From Bombus terrestris (taxonomy: Eukaryota > Arthropoda > Insecta > Hymenoptera > Apidae): a stretch of DNA of 64,000 nt. The position numbers and the translations under genes were made by a program. Where the stretch lies: positions 19,793,989 to 19,857,988 of the forward strand of contig NC_063278.1 of the NCBI RefSeq assembly GCF_910591885.1. The letters are read 5' to 3'. Below, in pieces: positions 62,276 to 64,000 of the stretch. Below the pieces are notes generated by a model. That model ran no database searches. It worked only from the letters and a program-made list of their open reading frames with translations, and was not told the DNA's origin. Within the stretch, counting starts at the first letter, position 1, and each line of letters begins with the position of its first letter.

Positions 62276-62992
62276 TACAAAGTGGCTCACAAAAATATTC
62301 GAACGCTCCTAAAATCTTTTCATGTATACAGGGTGTCCCGTTTAACTCTGCCCCCCTTAATTATTCTCTTATTTGTTAAATATAAAATATACAATAAACA
62401 TATCGTACAATGTTACATGATGCAAGAAAATGTTTCGAGAGAAAATCATTGTATTGTAAGGAGGAAATTAGGCTATGAAACTGAATGTCATCTCTGGGTC
62501 ACATCTTTTGAAATTTTCGTAATTTGCAACGTCTTTTCTTTTTTTTTAACGGAGTAACCTATTTCCTTATTTACTATTAAAAAGATGAGATCAAAACGCA
62601 TCTCGCCATGACTCATACCATGTAACCTTGAAATAATTTCATAAGATTTCGCAAATAATCGACTAAGATGGAAATTCACAGAGAATGAATTACAGAAGCA
62701 AGATAAACATCTCAATCGCATTATTTGTTATCCTAACGTGCACTCAACGATCTGAAAATTACTGCAGACAGAAAAATACGTGTTTTCACCGCCTATGCAT
62801 ATGTATGTTTACTCTGGCATATATTTTCAGATCGAATTCAAATTTCGCCAATATAATGATGGCGATCGCATCTCATAACAGTGCTAATGAAATTTCAAAA
62901 TGTTTCATAGCATAACACATGCGCAATGATATACTGTAGGCACGTGGAAGTTTTCGACGACAAGTGTACAAATACTTTCACGAAGCGCTGTA
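62276..62992. mobile_element. Tc1-type MITE, copy 5, carrying another repeat
   Basis: The left end AGTGGCTCACAAAAATATTC and the right end GTACAAATACTTTCACGAAG, then GCGCTG, are inverted family termini next to TA. The right inner block (GCTAATGAAATTTCAAAATG at about 62882-62901) matches the copy at 27067. About 340 bp inside the left end belong to a different dispersed repeat starting at 62327, so the MITE probably received an insertion. Confidence 0.65.
62327..62665. repeat. dispersed repeat, TACAGGGTGTCCC type
   Basis: Begins TACAGGGTGTCCCGTTTAAC and contains ACCTTGAAATAATTTCATAA at about 62625-62645. Blocks with this start and a TTGAAATxATTTCATAA-like segment are widespread in ant and bee DNA. 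A shorter relative is at 35332-35470. The right boundary is a guess from where similarity to the host MITE resumes. Confidence 0.45.
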
Positions 62993-62999
62993 AATCGAA

Positions 63000-63230
63000 A
63001 AAGAGAATGAAATTTGTTCGTTTGAGGCTTCGTTTCCGAGGAAATTGAATTTGAAAATTCAACAAGTACTCACGTACTCCCCATCGGACATTTCCAATAT
63101 GAATATCCTATTCTATGTCAAACTCAATTTTCTCGAAAACGAGACCTGAAACGAGACAATTTTTTTTTTAATTTATTTGTGCACGAGGAATTGCCTCCCG
63201 CTCAATTGCATCGCCTGAGACACGTCATAT
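63000..63230. repeat. dispersed repeat, CTCGAAAACGAG type
   Basis: Contains GAGGCTTCGTTTCCGAGGAA (63025-63045), an inverse partner TTTTCTCGAAAACGAGACCT (63130-63150) and GAGGAATTGCCTCCCGCTC. It is related to the blocks at 15115 and 33585. The opposing landmarks make an imperfect inverted arrangement. Confidence 0.55.
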
Positions 63231-64000
63231 GTAGATAAACTCGTATACACTAGCACTTGCGACGCTTTGCTGTAATAGTGCATCGTTCGTTTTGAAAAGT
63301 TTTAACAATTCTACAGTTTCGAACGCGATTTACAGAATAAAAGTTGTTCGACCGTAATATTCTCGAATCAAATATTCCAACGGTATCATATGGAAAAATA
63401 TTCAATCTCCTCGCTGTTTCGATACGAAAATAAGATAGCGAATTGAACTCTGAAAAATAGTTACGCTTACTCTCGATAAAATACTTGTCGCGTGGCGATA
63501 AATTATTAACGTGAAAAAATTGCTCAAAGGGAAATGTGTTTTATTCGTTCGTTGGTTTTTGTAACTATAGTCTATTAACTTTAGTATTAAAGTATCCTGT
63601 ACGATGTTTGAATAGATTTTAAACGATATGCAAGTGTTTCCGTTTTTGAATTCGTTAATCTATTGGCGAGCCTTTTCGTGAAACTGAATCTATGGTGGCG
63701 ATATAGAGGAAAGTGGTCAAATATGGAATACCTGAAATCAGATACAATATCTCTTATTTTTCTTTTTATTCTATCTTCTCTATCTATTCTATACTTCTTT
63801 ATTATTTTTATTGATCAAGGTATTTTAGTTATAAAATCACATGTAAAAGAGAATGACATAAAAAGGATAGCTATTTGCGATAGTCACGTATCCAAGTGTC
63901 GAACTCTGCATCAACACATTCATCATATGTTCAAAGTCCGCACATTAGGCGCTTGATCCATATTTCTTCATCACAGTGAGCGAGTGAGATAGCCTATAGC
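63231..64000. other. no gene seen to the window end
   Basis: A 97-codon plus frame at 63663-63956 is hydrophobic in its middle because of a pyrimidine-rich tract. It has no recognisable domain, so it is not called. Confidence 0.4.

Noticed and set aside
1..64000. CRISPR array, bacterial operon or endogenous virus
   Set aside because: No regularly spaced repeats, no ribosome-binding-site-led gene runs, and no viral protein motifs were seen on either strand.

Overview
The window looks like nuclear DNA of an insect, most likely a bee or another aculeate hymenopteran. It is strongly AT-rich and has almost no long open frames. It carries short DNA-transposon families typical of such genomes: mariner, Tc1-like, piggyBac-like with TTAA targets, and hAT. 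It also holds decayed Helitron, Penelope-like and R4/Dong-like pieces. The organism is an inference from these families and from base composition; no diagnostic host gene is present. I see no tRNA, rRNA, CRISPR array, bacterial operon or complete protein-coding gene.

Layout. 1-9 kb: an internally deleted piggyBac-like element (77-740), a Penelope-like 3' end with inverted terminal blocks and hammerhead-like cores (7400-8043), a mariner MITE (8199-8423) and a second TTAA element (8652-9009). 9-20 kb: the least deleted piggyBac-like copy, which keeps a transposase remnant (9854-11166), a near-twin of the first copy in the opposite orientation (15582-16220) and a Helitron helicase fragment (18715-19140). 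20-32 kb: a mariner MITE, a long (CT)n tract, a Tc1-type MITE and a TTAA element with four copies of a palindrome. 33-37 kb: a fold-back mariner, dispersed repeats and two Tc1-type MITEs. 45-50 kb: R4/Dong-like reverse transcriptase remnants, a hAT MITE with a target duplication and a GC/CpG-rich island. 56-63 kb: a mariner with its catalytic core deleted beside a Tc1 transposase remnant, then two more Tc1-type MITEs, one with another repeat inside it.

Host-gene evidence is weak. Four short minus-strand stretches have open frames bounded by plausible splice sites (5160-5275, 21461-21548, 28709-28842, 60794-60898). A GC-rich island near 50.2-50.8 kb could be a promoter or first exon. The simplest reading is a long intron or intergenic interval that has gathered transposon debris. 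All transposase, helicase and reverse transcriptase remnants are broken, so no autonomous element is visible. Repeat relations were judged by eye, so boundaries not marked by a target duplication or terminal repeat are approximate.
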